Notes under the pieces: model-generated | Database searches by the model: none | The model's input: only the letters and a program-made list of their open reading frames with translations | Told to the model about the DNA's origin: nothing | In this document: one piece after another, positions 5,502 to 6,595 of the stretch | How the letters are laid out: each line of letters begins with the position of its first letter | Position numbering within the stretch: the stretch's first letter is position 1 | Origin: Candidatus Alloscillospira gallinarum | GTDB taxonomy: Bacteria > Bacillota > Clostridia > Oscillospirales > Oscillospiraceae | NCBI GenBank assembly: GCA_904420055.1 | Contig: CAJFTV010000132.1 | Coordinates: forward strand, 1 to 6,595 | Direction of reading: 5' to 3' | Length of the DNA: 6,595 nucleotides | Translations under genes and position numbers: made by a program

Positions 5502-6428
5502 ATGGAAATTCTGCACGCCCTTGAGAGCATCAGATGTCCGTTTCTGGACGCCGTAATGTACGGTATTACTCAGCTCGGCGGCGAGGCCGTATTTATGGCA
5601 GTCGCCATTGTCGTATTCTGGTGTATTGACAAAAATAAGGGATATTTTATTCTCACGGTGGGATTTCTCAGCACCATCGCAAGTCAGTTTTTAAAGCTTG
5701 TATTCCGTGTCCCGCGTCCCTGGGTCCGGGACCCGGAATTCACCATTGTTGAGGCCGCCAGGGCAGATGCCGGCGGATACTCCTTTCCCAGCGGTCACAC
5801 TCAAAACGCTGTGAGTACCTTTGGCGGTATCTTCACCTTCGCAAAGCGCCGCGCCACAAAAGCCATATGTATTGCCATAATAGTTCTCGTGGCATTCTCC
5901 CGTATGTATCTTGGCGTACATACACTCTCAGACGTGACTGTGGCACTTATCTTAGGGGTAATTATCCTTTTTGCCGTATACCCGCTGTTTAAAAGCCACG
6001 GCACAAATCCCAAATTTATATATGGCGTCTTAATCGGCACTATCCTCATTTCAGCCGCTTACACAGCCTTTACCGAGCTCTATCCCTGGCCCGCCGATAT
6101 GGACGGTCAAAACCTGTATGAGGGGATTAAAAACGGTTACACTCTGCTCGGCGCCTGCTGCGGAATGCTGCTTTCATATTTCCTCGACAGAAAATATATT
6201 AACTTTAAAACCGGCGCTCCCCTGCCCGCTCAGATTTTAAAATGCGTTTTGGGACTTGTCATTGTAGTGGGCCTGAAAGAAATTTTAAAAGCGCCTCTCG
6301 GTTATCTGTTTTTCGGGCATCAGGCCGCTCACGCCGTGAGATATTTTATAGTAGTGCTCACAGCCACCTGCGTCTGGCCCATAACATTTCCATGGTTCAC
6401 AAGGCTGTTTTCCAAAGGTAAGCCATAA
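5502..6428 (+). CDS. PAP2-family membrane lipid phosphatase
   Basis: A 308-residue polytopic membrane protein with the full acid-phosphatase signature of PAP2: KLVFRVPRP (K65, R72, P73), PSGH (96-99, catalytic H99) and SRMYLGVHTLSD (S133, R134, nucleophile H140, D144). Members remove phosphate from phosphatidate, phosphatidylglycerol phosphate or undecaprenyl pyrophosphate; the substrate here cannot be told from sequence. Hydrophobic segments lie at about 29-42, 48-68, 122-138, 145-163, 172-190, 211-228, 245-262 and 278-297. The last three or four lie beyond the catalytic core, making it longer than minimal BcrC-like enzymes and similar to the ~300-residue PAP2 proteins of Clostridia. AAAGGAGG (5488-5495) lies 6 nt before ATG 5502. 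It starts 63 nt after sigF with no terminator between, so readthrough from the sporulation operon is likely; only a weak promoter-like TATAAA (5462-5467) is seen. A strong terminator closes it. Confidence 0.93.
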   Translation: MEILHALESIRCPFLDAVMYGITQLGGEAVFMAVAIVVFWCIDKNKGYFILTVGFLSTIASQFLKLVFRVPRPWVRDPEFTIVEAARADAGGYSFPSGHTQNAVSTFGGIFTFAKRRATKAICIAIIVLVAFSRMYLGVHTLSDVTVALILGVIILFAVYPLFKSHGTNPKFIYGVLIGTILISAAYTAFTELYPWPADMDGQNLYEGIKNGYTLLGACCGMLLSYFLDRKYINFKTGAPLPAQILKCVLGLVIVVGLKEILKAPLGYLFFGHQAAHAVRYFIVVLTATCVWPITFPWFTRLFSKGKP

Positions 6429-6444
6429 ACATATAAAGCATATC

Positions 6445-6472
6445 AAGGCCGCCCCAACACGGGCGGCCTTTT
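6445..6472 (+). terminator. Intrinsic terminator after the PAP2 gene
   Basis: A perfect 10-bp G+C-rich stem, AAGGCCGCCC (6445-6454) with GGGCGGCCTT (6461-6470), closes the loop CAACAC and ends in TTTT (6469-6472). It lies 16 nt after the PAP2 stop. The short U-tract is offset by the very stable stem. Confidence 0.92.
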
Positions 6473-6483
6473 CATTCCCCATC

Positions 6484-6515
6484 AAAAATTCCGGCGCCCT
6501 ACCACGGACGCCGGA
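6484..6515 (-). terminator. Intrinsic terminator of the convergent minus-strand gene
   Basis: On the minus strand TCCGGCGTCC pairs with GGGCGCCGGA (plus-strand positions 6506-6515 and 6490-6499; 10 bp with one G-U), closing a 6-nt loop and followed by ATTTTT. On the plus strand no U-tract follows the stem, so it acts toward the left. It begins 6 nt beyond the stop codon of the partial minus-strand gene. Confidence 0.85.
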
Positions 6516-6521
6516 TAAATT

Positions 6522-6595
6522 TTACTTGGCTATATACTCTTTTCCATGTTCTCGCCTGTCCCTGTGCTTTAAAAACGACAGTTTCGTCTCACTTA
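6522..6595 (-). CDS. 3' end of a convergent minus-strand gene, function unknown
   Basis: On the minus strand one frame is open from the right edge to a TAA at 6522-6524, encoding at least 23 residues ending LSFLKHRDRREHGKEYIAK. The other two minus-strand frames contain stops here. The call rests mainly on the well-formed minus-strand terminator that begins 6 nt past the stop. The tail is basic and hydrophilic, typical of a soluble protein's C-terminus. I do not recognise the family; the rest of the gene lies outside the window. Confidence 0.6.
   Translation of the reverse strand, partial: SETKLSFLKHRDRREHGKEYIAK

Noticed and set aside
1..6595. CRISPR arrays, tRNA or rRNA genes, intact insertion sequences
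   Set aside because: No repeat-spacer pattern, cloverleaf, rRNA-like sequence or transposase frame was seen on either strand.

Overview
The window looks like the chromosome of a spore-forming, Gram-positive Clostridia-class bacterium, probably a gut Oscillospiraceae/Ruminococcaceae-type organism. The reasons are the complete spoIIAA-spoIIAB-sigF sporulation operon, a classic Firmicutes T-box leader before valS, strong AGGAGG-type ribosome binding sites, intrinsic terminators with U-tracts, and a base composition near 50% G+C. Species cannot be assigned from the sequence alone.

Layout: (1) Positions 1-429 hold no intact gene. They look like decayed mobile-element DNA: a strong terminator/attenuator hairpin (49-87), a ribosome binding site followed by a frameshifted, truncated remnant of a small protein common in clostridial integrative elements (118-208), a 23-bp palindrome (221-243), and short repeats. 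(2) 430-741 encodes a small, divergent thioredoxin-fold protein with a KCLPC active site. (3) 750-1035 is a consensus sigma-A promoter plus a complete valine T-box riboswitch: GUC specifier, UGGU acceptor-binding bulge, and antiterminator against terminator. (4) 1072-3690 is valS, closed by a strong terminator (3732-3767). (5) 3962-5438 is the forespore sigma-F module: anti-anti-sigma factor SpoIIAA, anti-sigma kinase SpoIIAB, and SigF. (6) 5502-6428 is an integral-membrane PAP2-family lipid phosphatase that may be cotranscribed with sigF. (7) Two back-to-back terminators (6445-6472 on plus, 6484-6515 on minus) separate it from the 3' end of a convergent minus-strand gene (6522-6595).

How the parts work together: uncharged tRNA-Val should stabilise the antiterminator and let transcription enter valS. 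SpoIIAB holds SigF inactive and phosphorylates SpoIIAA; unphosphorylated SpoIIAA releases SigF in the forespore. The position of the PAP2 gene directly after sigF, with no visible terminator between them, suggests a possible but unproven link to sporulation envelope lipid metabolism.

Most of the window is ordinary core genome. The points most worth a second look are the predicted pairing between the free 5' tail of the valS leader and the sequence abutting the valS ribosome binding site, the sigF-PAP2 linkage, the mobile-element scar at the left edge, and the atypical thioredoxin. I did not find convincing evidence of an undescribed multi-gene system.
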